Part shown: positions 49,993 through 59,802 of the stretch, in pieces
How positions within the stretch are numbered: position 1 is the stretch's first letter
How the letters are laid out: each line of letters starts with the position of its first letter
NCBI GenBank assembly: GCA_002279065.1
Contig: NCKB01000004.1
Span: forward strand, 248,001 to 312,000
DNA from: Lysobacterales bacterium 15-68-25
GTDB lineage: Bacteria; Pseudomonadota; Gammaproteobacteria; Xanthomonadales; Rhodanobacteraceae
Length of the DNA: 64,000 bases
Direction: 5' to 3'
The notes under the pieces: generated by a model
What the model was told of the DNA's origin: nothing
Seen by the model: the letters and a program-made list of their open reading frames with translations, nothing else
Databases searched by the model: none
Made by a program: the position numbers and the translations under genes

Positions 49993-50699
49993 CCCGCTTC
50001 ACCACCCAGAAAGCGGTAACCCACGCCCGGCTCGGTCTTGAGCCAGCGCGGCTCGGCCGGATCGTCGCCCAGTTTCTGGCGCAGGCGGCCGACCACGATG
50101 CGCAGGTAGTGGGTGTCCTGCACGTGGGTGGCGCCCCACACTTCGCGCAGCAACTGCTGCTGGCTCACCACCCGGCCAGCGTGGCGCAGCAGCAGGGCCA
50201 GCACGGCGAATTCCTTGCGGGTGAGCGCGACCGGCTCGCCGTCGAGCGTCACCTCGCGCCTGAGCTGGTCGACCACCAGCCGCCCGTCGTCGTAGCGCGG
50301 GGAGGCCTCCGGGGCGGCCGCAGCGGCCGCCCGGCTGCGCAGCAGCACGCGCAGCCGTGCCATCAGCTCCTGGATGCCGAACGGCTTGGTGACGTAGTCG
50401 TTGGCGCCGTTGTCCAGCGCACGCACCTTCTGCGCCTCGCTGTCGCGCACCGACAGCATCAGCACCGGTACCTGGCTCCACCGGCGCAGCTCGGCCAGCA
50501 CCTCGTGGCCCTCGCGGTCCGGCAGGCCGATGTCCAGGATCACCAGGTCCGGCGACTGCGTGGCCGCCAGCGCCAACCCTTCCTCGGCGGTGGCTGCCTG
50601 CAGCACGTGATAGCCCTCGGCACGCAGGCCGATGTCGAGGAAGCGCCTGATCTGCGCTTCGTCGTCGATCACCAGCACGCGCGGTGCGGTCGAAGTCAT
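49989..50699 (-). CDS. kdpE: KdpE-like response regulator
   Basis: A 236-residue OmpR-family regulator. Receiver in 1-120 (RVLVIDDEAQIRRFLDIGLR, LVILDIGLPDREGHEVLAEL, NDYVTKPFGIQELMARL), winged helix in 135-236 (LTRKEFAVLALLLRHAGRVV, THYLRIVVGRLRQKLGD). The sequence style matches KdpE. ATG at 50697-50699 overlaps the kdpD stop by 4 nt. In the usual case it activates kdpFABC under K+ limitation; that operon is not here, and kup lies upstream instead. Confidence 0.93.
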   Translation of the reverse strand: MTSTAPRVLVIDDEAQIRRFLDIGLRAEGYHVLQAATAEEGLALAATQSPDLVILDIGLPDREGHEVLAELRRWSQVPVLMLSVRDSEAQKVRALDNGANDYVTKPFGIQELMARLRVLLRSRAAAAAAPEASPRYDDGRLVVDQLRREVTLDGEPVALTRKEFAVLALLLRHAGRVVSQQQLLREVWGATHVQDTHYLRIVVGRLRQKLGDDPAEPRWLKTEPGVGYRFLGGEAG

Positions 50700-52234
50700 G
50701 GGCCGGGCTCCGGAGCAGGCGGCAACGGCAGGACGATGCGGATCACGGTGCCGCCGCCCTCCGCGGGCAACGCCTCGACCGAGCCACCGTGTGCACCGAC
50801 CATGCCGCGGCAGATCGACAGCCCGAGGCCGGTGCCCTTGTGGCCACGGTCGCCACGCGAGACGGAGTAGAACATGTCGAAGATCCGCGCGCGCTCGGCC
50901 TCGGGAATGCCGGGACCGCGGTCGGCGACGCGGATCGCCAGCCGATCGCCCTCCACCGCCAGGTCCACCGTCACCGGCGCACCGGGCGGCGAGAAATGCG
51001 CGGCGTTTTCCAGCACGTTGAACAACGCCTGCTCGATCAGCGCCGGGTGCACGTAGAGCAGCACCGTGGCCTCGGGAAGGTGCGTCTCGACCGCCTGCTC
51101 GGGGTGGTAGCGGCGCAGCCGGCCGATCGCGGCGAGCACGATCTCGGTGGCATCGACCCAGTCCCGCTGTAGCTTCAGCGTGCCGTGGCCGAGCCGGGTC
51201 ATATCGAGCAGGTTCTGGATGTAGCGATCCAGCCGCTGGCCTTCGTCGAGGATCGACTGCAGCAGTTCGCCACGCTCGGCCGCTGCCAACTGGTCGTCGT
51301 AGCTGGCCAGGGTGCCGGCCGCACCGATCATCGCCGCCAGCGGCGAGCGCAGGTCGTGCGAGACGGAGGACAGCAGCGCATTGCGAAGGCGCTCGGTCTC
51401 GGCCTGCACGCGCGCCTGCTCCAGCGCCTCGGCCAGCCGCGCACGCTCGAGCACGCGCGCGATGTCGGCAAGCATCGCCAAGGCCAGCTCGCGGCGCGGC
51501 ATGTCCGGGCCCTCGTCCTCGTCCGTCAGCGACAGTGCGACCACGCCGGCTGCCGGCGACATCGGATCGACCGGAAGCAGCCAGCAGCCGATCCCCGCAA
51601 AGTCCGCCTCGTAGCGGCCGGCAGGGCGCGCGTGCGCGGCAACCCAGCTGGCGGCCGCCAGTGCATCGGCGCCGAGGTCGGGCGCCTCGGCGGTGGCGGC
51701 GACCACGGCCAAAGCTCCCCGTGCATCCGGGGCAAACAGCATGGCGCCGCCGGACAGGGTCCGCGCCAGCACCACCACCGCGGTGTCGCGCACCGCCTGC
51801 AGCCCGCCGCAGCCGGCCAGCCGCTTGCCCAGGTCGAGCAGTGCACGCGCGCGCCACTGCGCCTCGCGCAGGCCTTCCACCTGGGTCGACAGGCGCGTCG
51901 CCAGCCGGCTGCAGACCAGCGCAACCGCCAGGAACAGCCCCACCGCCAGCACGTCGTCCGGCCGCTCGATCGCCAGCGTGTAGCGTGGTTCGGTGAAGAA
52001 GAAGTTGTAGCCGACGAAGCACAGCAGCGCGGTGTAGACCGCGACCGCCATGCGCGTGCGCACCGCCACCACCAGCACCGCGGTGAGGAACACCAGCGCC
52101 AGGTTCGCCACCGACAGGTAGCGCTGCGCCACGAAGGCCAGCGCGAACCCCAGCAGGGCTACCACGCTGGCGAACAGGTAGTCGCCCAGCTTGCGCCAGG
52201 GCGGCGGTGGCTGCGGACGCGAGACGTCGATCAT
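50696..52234 (-). CDS. kdpD: KdpD-like sensor kinase lacking the N-terminal sensing domain
   Basis: A 512-residue kinase that starts almost directly with the four transmembrane helices of the DUF4118 region (residues 15-110: LFASVVALLGFALAFVAQRYL onward), then a GAF-like stretch (about 130-250), HisKA (LLSSVSHDLRSPLAAMIGAAG) and HATPase_c (IRVADRGPGIPEAERARIF, KGTGLGLSICRGM). Ordinary KdpD has about 890 residues with a KdpD N-terminal and USP-type domain, both absent. Start ATG at 52232-52234; no upstream coding remains in the 115 nt before it. Downstream of kup, in the order kup-kdpD-kdpE. Confidence 0.9.
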   Translation of the reverse strand: MIDVSRPQPPPPWRKLGDYLFASVVALLGFALAFVAQRYLSVANLALVFLTAVLVVAVRTRMAVAVYTALLCFVGYNFFFTEPRYTLAIERPDDVLAVGLFLAVALVCSRLATRLSTQVEGLREAQWRARALLDLGKRLAGCGGLQAVRDTAVVVLARTLSGGAMLFAPDARGALAVVAATAEAPDLGADALAAASWVAAHARPAGRYEADFAGIGCWLLPVDPMSPAAGVVALSLTDEDEGPDMPRRELALAMLADIARVLERARLAEALEQARVQAETERLRNALLSSVSHDLRSPLAAMIGAAGTLASYDDQLAAAERGELLQSILDEGQRLDRYIQNLLDMTRLGHGTLKLQRDWVDATEIVLAAIGRLRRYHPEQAVETHLPEATVLLYVHPALIEQALFNVLENAAHFSPPGAPVTVDLAVEGDRLAIRVADRGPGIPEAERARIFDMFYSVSRGDRGHKGTGLGLSICRGMVGAHGGSVEALPAEGGGTVIRIVLPLPPAPEPGP

Positions 52235-52281
52235 GCGGACGGATCCCAGGGAGCCGGCCCACGTTAGTGCATCGACCAGCC

Positions 52282-52325
52282 CGGCGGCGAGTGGGCGCGA
52301 CGACGTAGCGGGCCACTCGCCGCCG
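52282..52325. terminator. Long hairpin between kup and kdpD
   Basis: A 13-bp perfect stem (52282-52294 with 52313-52325) with an 18-nt loop lies 25 nt after the kup stop. No T run. It may reduce read-through into kdpDE. Confidence 0.55.
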
Positions 52326-52349
52326 CCCGGAGGCCGGGGAGCCAAGCGG

Positions 52350-54224
52350 TCAGATCTCCACCTGTGCACCGAGCTCGATCAGGCGGTTGCCGGGGATGCG
52401 GAAGAAGGCCGTGGCAGGCATCGCGTTGCGCGCCAGCAGCACGAACAGCTTCTCCCGCCACAGCGCCATCCCCGGCCGCCGGCTGCCGGCCACGATGCTC
52501 TCGCGCGAGACGAAGAACGTGGTGTCCATCATGTCGAAGTGGATGCCGTTGCGGGCGCATTCGGCCAGCCGCGCCGGCACGTCCGGATCCTCGGCGAAAC
52601 CGAAGCGCAGGCGCAGCCGGGCGAACCCGCCCTCCAGCGGCGTCCACTCGATGTGCTGATCGTCGTCGGCCACCGGCTCATCCAGCGTTTCCACCGTCAG
52701 CATCACGTTGCGCTCGTGCAGCACCTTGTTGTGCTTGAGGTTGTGCAGCAGCGCGTGCGGCACGGCATTGCCGTTGCCGGTGAGGAACACTGCCGTGCCG
52801 GCCACGCGCACCGGCGGGTGCTCGCTCATGTTCACGATGAACGGCGCCAGCGCCAGGCCGCCCTGCTGGATCTCGCGCACCACCAGCTCGCGGCCGCGGC
52901 GCCAGGTGGTCATCAGCAGGAACACCACCAGCCCCAGCGCCAGCGGGAACCAGCCGCCGGATTCGATCTTGATGATGTTGGCGCTGAAGAAGCCCAGGTC
53001 CACCACAAGCAGGCCGGTGCCGGTGGCGATCACTGCCGCCCAGCTCCAGCGCCACTGGATGCGCGCCACGGTGAGCGCCAGCAGCGTGGTGATCACCATC
53101 GTGCCGGTCACCGCGATGCCGTAGGCCGAACCCAGGTTGTCCGAGGAACGGAAGCCGATCACCGCCAGCACGATCAGCACCACCAGCGCACGGTTGATCC
53201 ACGGCACGTAGACCTGACCGGACATTTCCTGCGAGGTATGCACCACCTGCATGCGCGGCACGTAGCCGAGCTGCATCGCCTCGCGGGTCATCGAGAACGC
53301 GCCGGAAATCACCGCCTGCGAGGCGATCACCGTGGCCGCCGTGGCCAGTCCGATCATCGGGTAAAGCAGCGTCCGCGGCACCAAGTGGTAGAACGGATTG
53401 GCGACCGTAGCCGGGTCCATCAGCACCAGCGCGCCCTGGCCGAAATAATTGAGCAGCAGTGCCGGCAGCACGAAGCTGAACCAGGCCAGCCGGATCGGCC
53501 CCTTGCCGAAATGCCCCATGTCCGCGTACAGCGCCTCAGTGCCGGTCACCGCCAGCACCACCGCGCCGAGGGCGAAGAACGCCTCGGCATGGTTGTGGGT
53601 GAAGAATTCGATGCCGTAGGTCGGCAGCAGGGCGTACAGCACCGCCGGATGGCGGGCGATGCCGAGCACGCCGAGCGCGGCGATGGCGACGAACCACACC
53701 GCGCAGACCGGCCCGAACACCGCGCCGATGCGCGCGGTGCCATGCCGCTGCAACCAGCCCAGGCCCAGGATCACGCCCACGGTGATCGGCACCACGTAGT
53801 GGGCCAGTTCCGGCGTGGCGACCTTCAGGCCCTCCACCGCCGAAAGCACCGAGATCGCCGGCGTGATCACGCCGTCGCCGTAGAACAGCGCGGCGCCGAA
53901 CAGGCCCAGCAGCACCACGCCCCAGCGCAGCTGCGGGCGGTCCCGCGTGCAACGCTGGGCCAGCGCCATCAGCGCCATGATGCCGCCCTCGCCCTTGTTG
54001 TCGGCGCGCATGATGAACAGCAGGTACTTCACCGACACCACGATGATCAGCGACCAGAACACCAGGCTCAGCGCGCCCAGCACGTTGTCGTGCGAGGCCG
54101 GCACGCCGTGCGGACCGAATACCTCCTTGAGCGTGTACAGCGGGCTGGTGCCGATGTCGCCGTAAACCACGCCCACGGCGCCCAGGGCCAGCGCGGCCAT
54201 GCGCCGTGACGAAACAGCTTGCAT
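52350..54224 (-). CDS. kup: Low-affinity potassium uptake protein Kup
   Basis: A 624-residue potassium symporter with about twelve transmembrane helices in the first 450 residues, then a cytoplasmic tail. Opening [20 protein letters not shown] is the hallmark of the KUP/HAK/KT family, with [13 protein letters not shown] and [18 protein letters not shown] following. The start at ATG 54222-54224 has GGGAG nine nt upstream. It is the first of kup-kdpD-kdpE on the minus strand and divergent from the MOSC gene. Confidence 0.97.
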   Translation of the reverse strand: MQAVSSRRMAALALGAVGVVYGDIGTSPLYTLKEVFGPHGVPASHDNVLGALSLVFWSLIIVVSVKYLLFIMRADNKGEGGIMALMALAQRCTRDRPQLRWGVVLLGLFGAALFYGDGVITPAISVLSAVEGLKVATPELAHYVVPITVGVILGLGWLQRHGTARIGAVFGPVCAVWFVAIAALGVLGIARHPAVLYALLPTYGIEFFTHNHAEAFFALGAVVLAVTGTEALYADMGHFGKGPIRLAWFSFVLPALLLNYFGQGALVLMDPATVANPFYHLVPRTLLYPMIGLATAATVIASQAVISGAFSMTREAMQLGYVPRMQVVHTSQEMSGQVYVPWINRALVVLIVLAVIGFRSSDNLGSAYGIAVTGTMVITTLLALTVARIQWRWSWAAVIATGTGLLVVDLGFFSANIIKIESGGWFPLALGLVVFLLMTTWRRGRELVVREIQQGGLALAPFIVNMSEHPPVRVAGTAVFLTGNGNAVPHALLHNLKHNKVLHERNVMLTVETLDEPVADDDQHIEWTPLEGGFARLRLRFGFAEDPDVPARLAECARNGIHFDMMDTTFFVSRESIVAGSRRPGMALWREKLFVLLARNAMPATAFFRIPGNRLIELGAQVEI

Positions 54225-54434
54225 TGCGGAAAACTCCCCGGGGGCGGCCGGACCGTCACCCCAAAGCCACGACGACGCCACCCGGCATCGCCTTGCGTGG
54301 CGCATCGCGTATTGTCTCCAGACCGGCATAACAAGTGGATAGCGGATTCGACCGCCGACATAAAATTCCCGTAAAAATTGCCGCACTGCGGCATCCTGAC
54401 GCCGCATGCCAGAACCCCTGCCGGAAGCGATCCC

Positions 54435-55121
54435 ATGCTGTTGAAGACCATCAGCGTTGCCCTCCCCCGCGACGTGCCCCACGGCGACCGCATGGTTTCC
54501 ACGGGCATCTTCAAGATGGCGGTGCATGGCCCGGTGCGCGTGCTGGCAGAACAGCTGGAGGGCGACGGCCAGGCTGACCGGATACACCACGGCGGGCCGG
54601 ACAAGGCGGTGTACGCGTACGCGGCCGGACACTACGACTGGTGGCGGCGGCAACTCGGTCGCGACGACCTCGTCCCCGGACACTTCGGCGAGAACCTCAC
54701 CATCGACGGGCTCGACGAGGGCGAACTGTGCCTCGGCGACCAGCTGACCATCGGCTCGGCCCGCTTCGTAGTGACCCAGCCGCGCATCCCCTGCTTCAAG
54801 CTCGGCCTGCGCTTCGGGGACGCGGACATGCCGAAGCGCTTCGCCGAGTCGCTGCGCTGCGGGGCCTACCTGCGCGTGCTGGAGGCGGGCATCCTCGAAG
54901 CCGGCGACCCGGTACAGCGTGTGGCCCGCGGTCACGGCCAGATGGCCATCCGACCGCTGTTCCACGCCTACCTGCATCCGAACGAACCTGCCGCGCAGGC
55001 GCTGCTGGCCCGCGCGCTGACCGTGCCGGAACTGTCCGCCGAGTGGCGTGCCTCGATTGAACGGCGGCTGGCGCGTCGCCATGCCGACGGCTTGTCCCCT
55101 GACAACGGAGATGCATCGTGA
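54435..55121 (+). CDS. MOSC domain protein (YiiM-like)
   Basis: A 228-residue protein of the MOSC family. The core (residues 20-170) contains [32 protein letters not shown] and [16 protein letters not shown], where the cysteine may ligate molybdenum cofactor as in mARC and YiiM; a 3-alpha type C-terminal helical part ends the protein. YiiM reduces N-hydroxylated compounds such as 6-N-hydroxylaminopurine in E. coli, giving a plausible role. ATG 54435. Its stop overlaps the next gene by 4 nt (GTGA). Confidence 0.92.
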   Translation: MLLKTISVALPRDVPHGDRMVSTGIFKMAVHGPVRVLAEQLEGDGQADRIHHGGPDKAVYAYAAGHYDWWRRQLGRDDLVPGHFGENLTIDGLDEGELCLGDQLTIGSARFVVTQPRIPCFKLGLRFGDADMPKRFAESLRCGAYLRVLEAGILEAGDPVQRVARGHGQMAIRPLFHAYLHPNEPAAQALLARALTVPELSAEWRASIERRLARRHADGLSPDNGDAS

Positions 55122-55420
55122 GCATCCATGTGATCGCGCGACTGACCGCCCGCCCCGAACACCGCGACGACGTCGCCCGCGCCCTCGGCCCGCTGGTCGC
55201 CGGCAGCCGTGCCGAGCCGGGCAACCGGCAGTACGACCTGTTCGCTGCGGCCGACGGCTCGCCGGTGTTCCATATCGTGGAGGCCTACGACGACGAAGCG
55301 GCCCTGCAGGCGCACCGCGACAGTGCGCACTACCGCACCTACCGCGCGACCGTCGCGGACTGGCTGGCCGCGCCGCCCGAGGTCCACGTGCTCGGGCCGC
55401 TCGACGTGGCCGGCGCATGA
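55118..55420 (+). CDS. Antibiotic biosynthesis monooxygenase (ABM) family protein
   Basis: A 100-residue dimeric ferredoxin-like protein. The opening [22 protein letters not shown] and the [15 protein letters not shown] and [14 protein letters not shown] regions match the ABM/YgiN fold. YgiN is a quinol monooxygenase, but many members have no known substrate. GTG start, translated with the preceding MOSC gene through a 4-nt overlap, and itself overlapping the next gene (ATGA). The three genes probably act together. Confidence 0.9.
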   Translation: MSIHVIARLTARPEHRDDVARALGPLVAGSRAEPGNRQYDLFAAADGSPVFHIVEAYDDEAALQAHRDSAHYRTYRATVADWLAAPPEVHVLGPLDVAGA

Positions 55421-55836
55421 GCGACTTCGCGCCCGCCAGGCCGGCCCTGCGCGGCACTCACCATGTCGCGCTGATCGGCTCGGACTACGCACGCTCGAAG
55501 CGCTTCTACACCGAACTGCTGGGCTGCACCGTGCTGTACGAGCACTACCGCGACGCACGCGACAGCTGGAAGCTGGACCTCGCCCTGCCCGACGGCACCC
55601 GGCTGGAGCTGTTCTCCTTTCCCGATCCGCCGCCACGGCCGAGCCGGCCCGAGGCCTGCGGCCTACGCCACCTGGCCTTCGCGGTGGACGACGTGGCGAC
55701 TTGGCAGGCCTACCTCGCGGCCGCCGGCGTCGCCACCGAGGCGATCCGCGTGGACGAGTACACCGGTCGTCGCTTCCTGTTCTTCGCCGACCCGGATGGC
55801 CTGCCGCTGGAGCTGTACGAGACCGGCGGCGCCTGA
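55417..55836 (+). CDS. VOC family (glyoxalase-like) protein
   Basis: A 139-residue vicinal-oxygen-chelate protein similar to YaeR/GloA2. Metal-ligand pattern is [20 protein letters not shown] with His, ELFSF with Glu, RHLAFAVDD with His and LELYE with the last Glu. This suggests a metal-dependent lyase or isomerase; the substrate is unknown. It begins at the ATG overlapping the ABM stop by 4 nt. A hairpin follows immediately. Confidence 0.9.
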   Translation: MSDFAPARPALRGTHHVALIGSDYARSKRFYTELLGCTVLYEHYRDARDSWKLDLALPDGTRLELFSFPDPPPRPSRPEACGLRHLAFAVDDVATWQAYLAAAGVATEAIRVDEYTGRRFLFFADPDGLPLELYETGGA

Positions 55837-55852
55837 GAACCCGGCCAAAAGA

Positions 55853-55874
55853 AAGCCCGCCATGCGGCGGGCTT
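55853..55874. terminator. Hairpin terminator after the VOC gene
   Basis: A 9-bp perfect stem (55853-55861 with 55866-55874), 4-nt loop ATGC, between the VOC gene and facing htpG. Two T at the stem end and three T some 4 nt on, so weak U tail. Confidence 0.75.
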
Positions 55875-55898
55875 CCGGTTTCGGCGCGGATCGCTCGA

Positions 55899-57767
55899 TC
55901 AGCCGAGCAGCACGCGGTTCATCCGCTGCACGAAGGCGGCCGGATCCGGCAGCTGGGCACCGGCGGCGATCTCGGCCTGCTCCAGCAGCAGCAGCGCCAG
56001 GTCCTTCGCCTTGCCCTCGTCACCCTCGGCCTCGACGCGCTGCACCAGCGCGTGCGCCGGGTTCACCTCCAGCGTCGGTCTGGCGTCCGGCAGGTCGTGG
56101 CCGGCCTCGCGCAGCAGGCGCGCCAGATGCGGCGCCATCTCGTAGTCGGACAGCGCCAGGCAGGACGGGCTGTCGGTGAGGCGCGCGGACACCTTCACCT
56201 CGCCCACGCGGTCGCCGAGCAGATCCTTCAGCTTCTTCAGCAGCGGCTCGGCGGCCCTGGTGGCCTCCTCCTGCTTCCGCTTGTCCGCCTCGTCCAGCGG
56301 CAGCTCGCCCTTGGCCACGTTCTTGAGCTTCTTGCCGGCGTACTCGGGGAGGCTGCCGACCATCCACTCGTCGATACGGTCGGACATCAGCAGCACCTCG
56401 ATGTCCTTGGCCCGGAACGCCTCCAGCTGCGGGCTGCCCGCGGCGGCGGCGTAGCCGTCGGCGGTGATGTACCAGATGGTGTCCTGGCCCACCGCCATGC
56501 GGCCGACGTAGTCGTCCAGCGACACCGTCTGCGCGCTGCCCTCGCCCCTGGTGCTGGCGAAACGCAGCAGCTTGGCGATGCGCTCGCGGTTGGCGTGGTC
56601 CTCGGCGATGCCCTCCTTCAGCGTGTTGCCGAAGGCCTTGTAGAAGGTGGCGAACTTCTCCGGCTCGTCCTTGGCCAGCTTCTCGATCAGGTCGAGCACG
56701 CGCTTCACGCAGGCCGACTTGATCCGCTCCAGGTTGCGGTTCTGCTGCAGGATTTCGCGGCTGACGTTGAGCGGCAGGTCGTCGGCGTCGACCACGCCGC
56801 GCACGAAGCGCAGGTAGTTCGGCAGCAGCTCCTCGGCGGCGTCCATGATGAAGACGCGCTTGATGTAGAGCTTCAGGCCCTTGCGCTCGTCGCGGCCGCC
56901 CATCATCAGGTCGAACGGCGGCTGCGACGGCAGGTACAGCAGCGTGGTGAAGCTCTGGCTGCCCTCGACGCGGTTGTGCGTCCAGGCCAGCGGATCGTTG
57001 AAGTCGTGGCCCAGCGACTTGTAGAAGCCGATGTAGTCTTCGTCGCTGATCTCGCTCTTCGGCTTGGTCCACAGCGCCGAGGCCGCGTTGGTGCTCTCGA
57101 ACTCGTCGGTCGGCTTGCCGTCCTTCTCCACCGGCATGCGGATCGGGAAGGCGACGTGATCGGAGTACTTGCGGATCAGCGACTTCAGCTGCCAGCCCTT
57201 GAGGAACTCGTCCTCGTCGGCCTTCAGGTGCAGCGTCACCGCGGTGCCGCGCTGCGGCGCATTGACCGGCTCCAGCGAATACTCGCCCTTGCCGTCGCTT
57301 TCCCACTTCACGCCCTCGCCCTCCGCCGTACCGGCGCGACGGGTGACCACGGTGACCTTGTCGGCCACCACGAAGGCGGAATAGAAACCCACGCCGAACT
57401 GGCCGATCAGGCGCGCGTCAGCCTTCTGCTCGCCGCTCATGGCCTCCAGGAAGCGCCGGGTGCCGGAACTGGCGATGGTGCCGATGTTGGCGACCACCTC
57501 GTCGCGGCTCATGCCGATGCCGTTGTCGCGCACGGTGATGGTGCGGGCCGCCTCGTCCCAGCTCACGTCGATGTGCAGCTCGCCGTCACCGGCCAGCAGC
57601 TCGGGATGGGCGATGGACTCGAAGCGCAGCTTGTCGCAGGCATCGGAGGCATTGGAGATCAGCTCGCGCAGGAAGATTTCCTTGTGCGAGTAGAGCGAAT
57701 GCGTCACCAGGTGCAGTACCTGGGCGACTTCGGCTTCGAACTTGCGGGTTTCGGCAGGTGCGTTCAT
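55899..57767 (-). CDS. htpG: Molecular chaperone HtpG (Hsp90)
   Basis: A 622-residue bacterial Hsp90. The N-terminal GHKL ATPase shows ELISNASDACDKLRFESI, DNGIGMSRDEVVANIGTIA and GQFGVGFYSAFVVADKV; the middle domain has RGVVDADDLPLNVSRE; the C-terminal dimer domain ends near MNRVLLG. Length normal. ATG at 57765-57767; htpX begins 82 nt upstream on the same strand, so both stress genes could share a message. Confidence 0.97.
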   Translation of the reverse strand: MNAPAETRKFEAEVAQVLHLVTHSLYSHKEIFLRELISNASDACDKLRFESIAHPELLAGDGELHIDVSWDEAARTITVRDNGIGMSRDEVVANIGTIASSGTRRFLEAMSGEQKADARLIGQFGVGFYSAFVVADKVTVVTRRAGTAEGEGVKWESDGKGEYSLEPVNAPQRGTAVTLHLKADEDEFLKGWQLKSLIRKYSDHVAFPIRMPVEKDGKPTDEFESTNAASALWTKPKSEISDEDYIGFYKSLGHDFNDPLAWTHNRVEGSQSFTTLLYLPSQPPFDLMMGGRDERKGLKLYIKRVFIMDAAEELLPNYLRFVRGVVDADDLPLNVSREILQQNRNLERIKSACVKRVLDLIEKLAKDEPEKFATFYKAFGNTLKEGIAEDHANRERIAKLLRFASTRGEGSAQTVSLDDYVGRMAVGQDTIWYITADGYAAAAGSPQLEAFRAKDIEVLLMSDRIDEWMVGSLPEYAGKKLKNVAKGELPLDEADKRKQEEATRAAEPLLKKLKDLLGDRVGEVKVSARLTDSPSCLALSDYEMAPHLARLLREAGHDLPDARPTLEVNPAHALVQRVEAEGDEGKAKDLALLLLEQAEIAAGAQLPDPAAFVQRMNRVLLG

Positions 57768-57849
57768 GCGTGGAATTTCCGTGTGTTGCGTTTGCTTGAA
57801 GGATGGATCGGCGCCGCCCCGGTCGGACGGCAGAGCCGGGCCGGCCGGC

Positions 57850-58749
57850 TCAGCGGCCGGCCGCGTTCTGCAGCGCCGCGATGCGCTCGTCCAGCGGCGG
57901 GTGGCTCATGAACAGGCGGGCAAAGCCGGCGCCAAGCGGGCTGGAGATGCCGAAGGCGGCGATGGTCTTGGGGAGGGTGTTCTCGCCGTGGTTGGCCTTC
58001 AGCCGCTGCAGCGCCGAGATCATCGCGCCGCGGCCGGCCAGGCCGGCGCCCGCCGCGTCGGCGCGGAATTCGCGCCAGCGGGAGAACGCCGCCACGATCA
58101 TCGAGGCGAACAGGCCGAACACCACCTGCAGCACCATCACCGAGACGAAATAGCCGATGCCGGTGCTGCTGTCGCGGCTGTCGCGTCCGCCGGAGAGCCA
58201 GCTGTCGACCACCCGGCCGACGATGCGCGAGGCGACGATCACCAGCGTGTTGAGCACACCCTGGATCAGCGTCAGGGTCACCATGTCGCCATTGGCGACG
58301 TGGCCGATCTCGTGGCCGAGCACGGCGCTGACCTGCTCGCGGTCCATCTGCTGCAGCAGGCCGGAGCTCACCGCGACCAGCGCGCTGTTCCGGCTGGCGC
58401 CGGTGGCGAAGGCATTCATTTCCGGGGCATCGTAGATCGCCACCTCGGGCATGCCGATGCCGGCGCGCTGCGCGTGCTGGCGCACGGTCTCGACCAGCCA
58501 GCGCTCGGCCTCGTTGGCCGGCTGCTCGATCACCCGCGCGCCGGTGGACATCTTGGCCATCCACTTGGACATCAGCAGCGAGATGAAGGCGCCGCCCATG
58601 CCGAACACGGCGGCGAAGGCGAGCAACCCGCCCATGCCGCCATAACCGCGGGCGGCGGCCCACTGGTCGATGCCGAGCACGCGGCAGACGATGCTCAGCA
58701 ACAGCAGGACGGCGATGTTGGTGGCAAGGAAGAGGAAGATGCGACGCAT
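57850..58749 (-). CDS. htpX: Membrane-bound zinc protease HtpX
   Basis: A 299-residue inner-membrane M48 protease that removes damaged membrane proteins. Two N-terminal transmembrane helices (RRIFLFLATNIAVLLLLSIV; LLAFAAVFGMGGAFISLLM), the zinc site LGHEIGHVANGD and the downstream EFRADAAGAGLAG give a full active site; two more helices lie in 155-215. Start at ATG 58747-58749 gives MRRIFLFLATN; a longer open frame upstream exists without homology. Divergent from gluQ with about 110 nt between. Confidence 0.96.
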   Translation of the reverse strand: MRRIFLFLATNIAVLLLLSIVCRVLGIDQWAAARGYGGMGGLLAFAAVFGMGGAFISLLMSKWMAKMSTGARVIEQPANEAERWLVETVRQHAQRAGIGMPEVAIYDAPEMNAFATGASRNSALVAVSSGLLQQMDREQVSAVLGHEIGHVANGDMVTLTLIQGVLNTLVIVASRIVGRVVDSWLSGGRDSRDSSTGIGYFVSVMVLQVVFGLFASMIVAAFSRWREFRADAAGAGLAGRGAMISALQRLKANHGENTLPKTIAAFGISSPLGAGFARLFMSHPPLDERIAALQNAAGR

Positions 58750-58860
58750 GGCTGTCTCTCTGGCAGTCATGAAGGGGTCTGGGCGGCCACCCGGCCGCCT
58801 TTGGCTATTCGGGGCGGGGCGCCCGGCTTTCAAGGTGGGACGGGACGCTAGAATGCCTCG

Positions 58861-59727
58861 ATGACCTACCGCGGACGCTTCGCCCCCTCGCCCACCGGAC
58901 AACTGCATTTCGGGTCGCTGGTGGCCGCGGTGGGGAGCTGGCTGTGCGCCCGCGAGGCCGCTGGCGAGTGGCTGGTGCGGATGGAGGACATCGACCCCCC
59001 GCGCGAGGTTCCCGGCTCGGCCCGCGACATCCTGGCGACCCTGCCCGCCTTCGGACTGGTCGCAGACGGGCCGGTGCTGTTCCAGTCCACCCGTCGCGCC
59101 GCCTACGACGCGGCCTTCGAGCAGTTGCGTGCAGCCGGGGAGGTGTTTCCCTGCTGGTGCAGCCGCAGCGATCTGGCCTCCTCCGGCGGCCTCCACCGCG
59201 ACGGCCACTGCATCGCGCCACCAACCGACGACCGACCGCCCGCCTGGCGCCTGCGGGTGCCCGATGTCGAGATCGCCTTCGACGATGCGCTGCAGGGCCC
59301 GCAACGACAGAACCTGCGCGAAGTCGCCGGTGACTTCGTGATCCGGCGCGTCGAGGGCTGCTATGCCTATCAGCTGGCCTGCGTGGTCGACGATGCCTTC
59401 CAGGGCATCACCGAGGTGGTGCGCGGTGCCGACCTGCTCGATTCCACCCCGCGCCAGATCCACCTGCAGCGCGTACTCGGCCTGCCCACGCCCACCTACC
59501 TGCACCTGCCCCTGGCCTGCGATGCGGAGGGTCGCAAGCTGTCCAAGTCGGCTGGTGCGGGGGCGGTCGACCCCGCCGATCCGATGCCCGTGTTGCGGCG
59601 GGCACTGGCCTTCCTCGGGCTGCAGCCCGACACCCCGGCCGCGACGCCGGCGGAACTGCTCGCTGCAACATCAAGATGTTTCAATCGAAACGACTTGGCG
59701 CGCCGCAGCAGCCATCCGGACGGCTGA
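58861..59727 (+). CDS. gluQ: Glutamyl-Q tRNA(Asp) synthetase
   Basis: Attaches glutamate to queuosine in tRNA-Asp, without needing an anticodon domain. It has the catalytic core of GluRS with RFAPSPTGQLHFGSLVAAVG (HIGH box as HFGS) and GRKLSKSAGAG (KMSKS), and the zinc ligands CWCSRSDL and HCIAPP. Its length of 288 matches GluQ and not full GluRS. Queuosine is supplied through QueG encoded at 7319. ATG at 58861 is also the divergent start region for htpX. Confidence 0.95.
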   Translation: MTYRGRFAPSPTGQLHFGSLVAAVGSWLCAREAAGEWLVRMEDIDPPREVPGSARDILATLPAFGLVADGPVLFQSTRRAAYDAAFEQLRAAGEVFPCWCSRSDLASSGGLHRDGHCIAPPTDDRPPAWRLRVPDVEIAFDDALQGPQRQNLREVAGDFVIRRVEGCYAYQLACVVDDAFQGITEVVRGADLLDSTPRQIHLQRVLGLPTPTYLHLPLACDAEGRKLSKSAGAGAVDPADPMPVLRRALAFLGLQPDTPAATPAELLAATSRCFNRNDLARRSSHPDG

Positions 59728-59802
59728 ACCGTTATAAAGAACCGATGCCCGCACCGCGGCACCCAGGCACCCCAAGCCACTATCCGAAGGAGATCCAACG
59801 AC

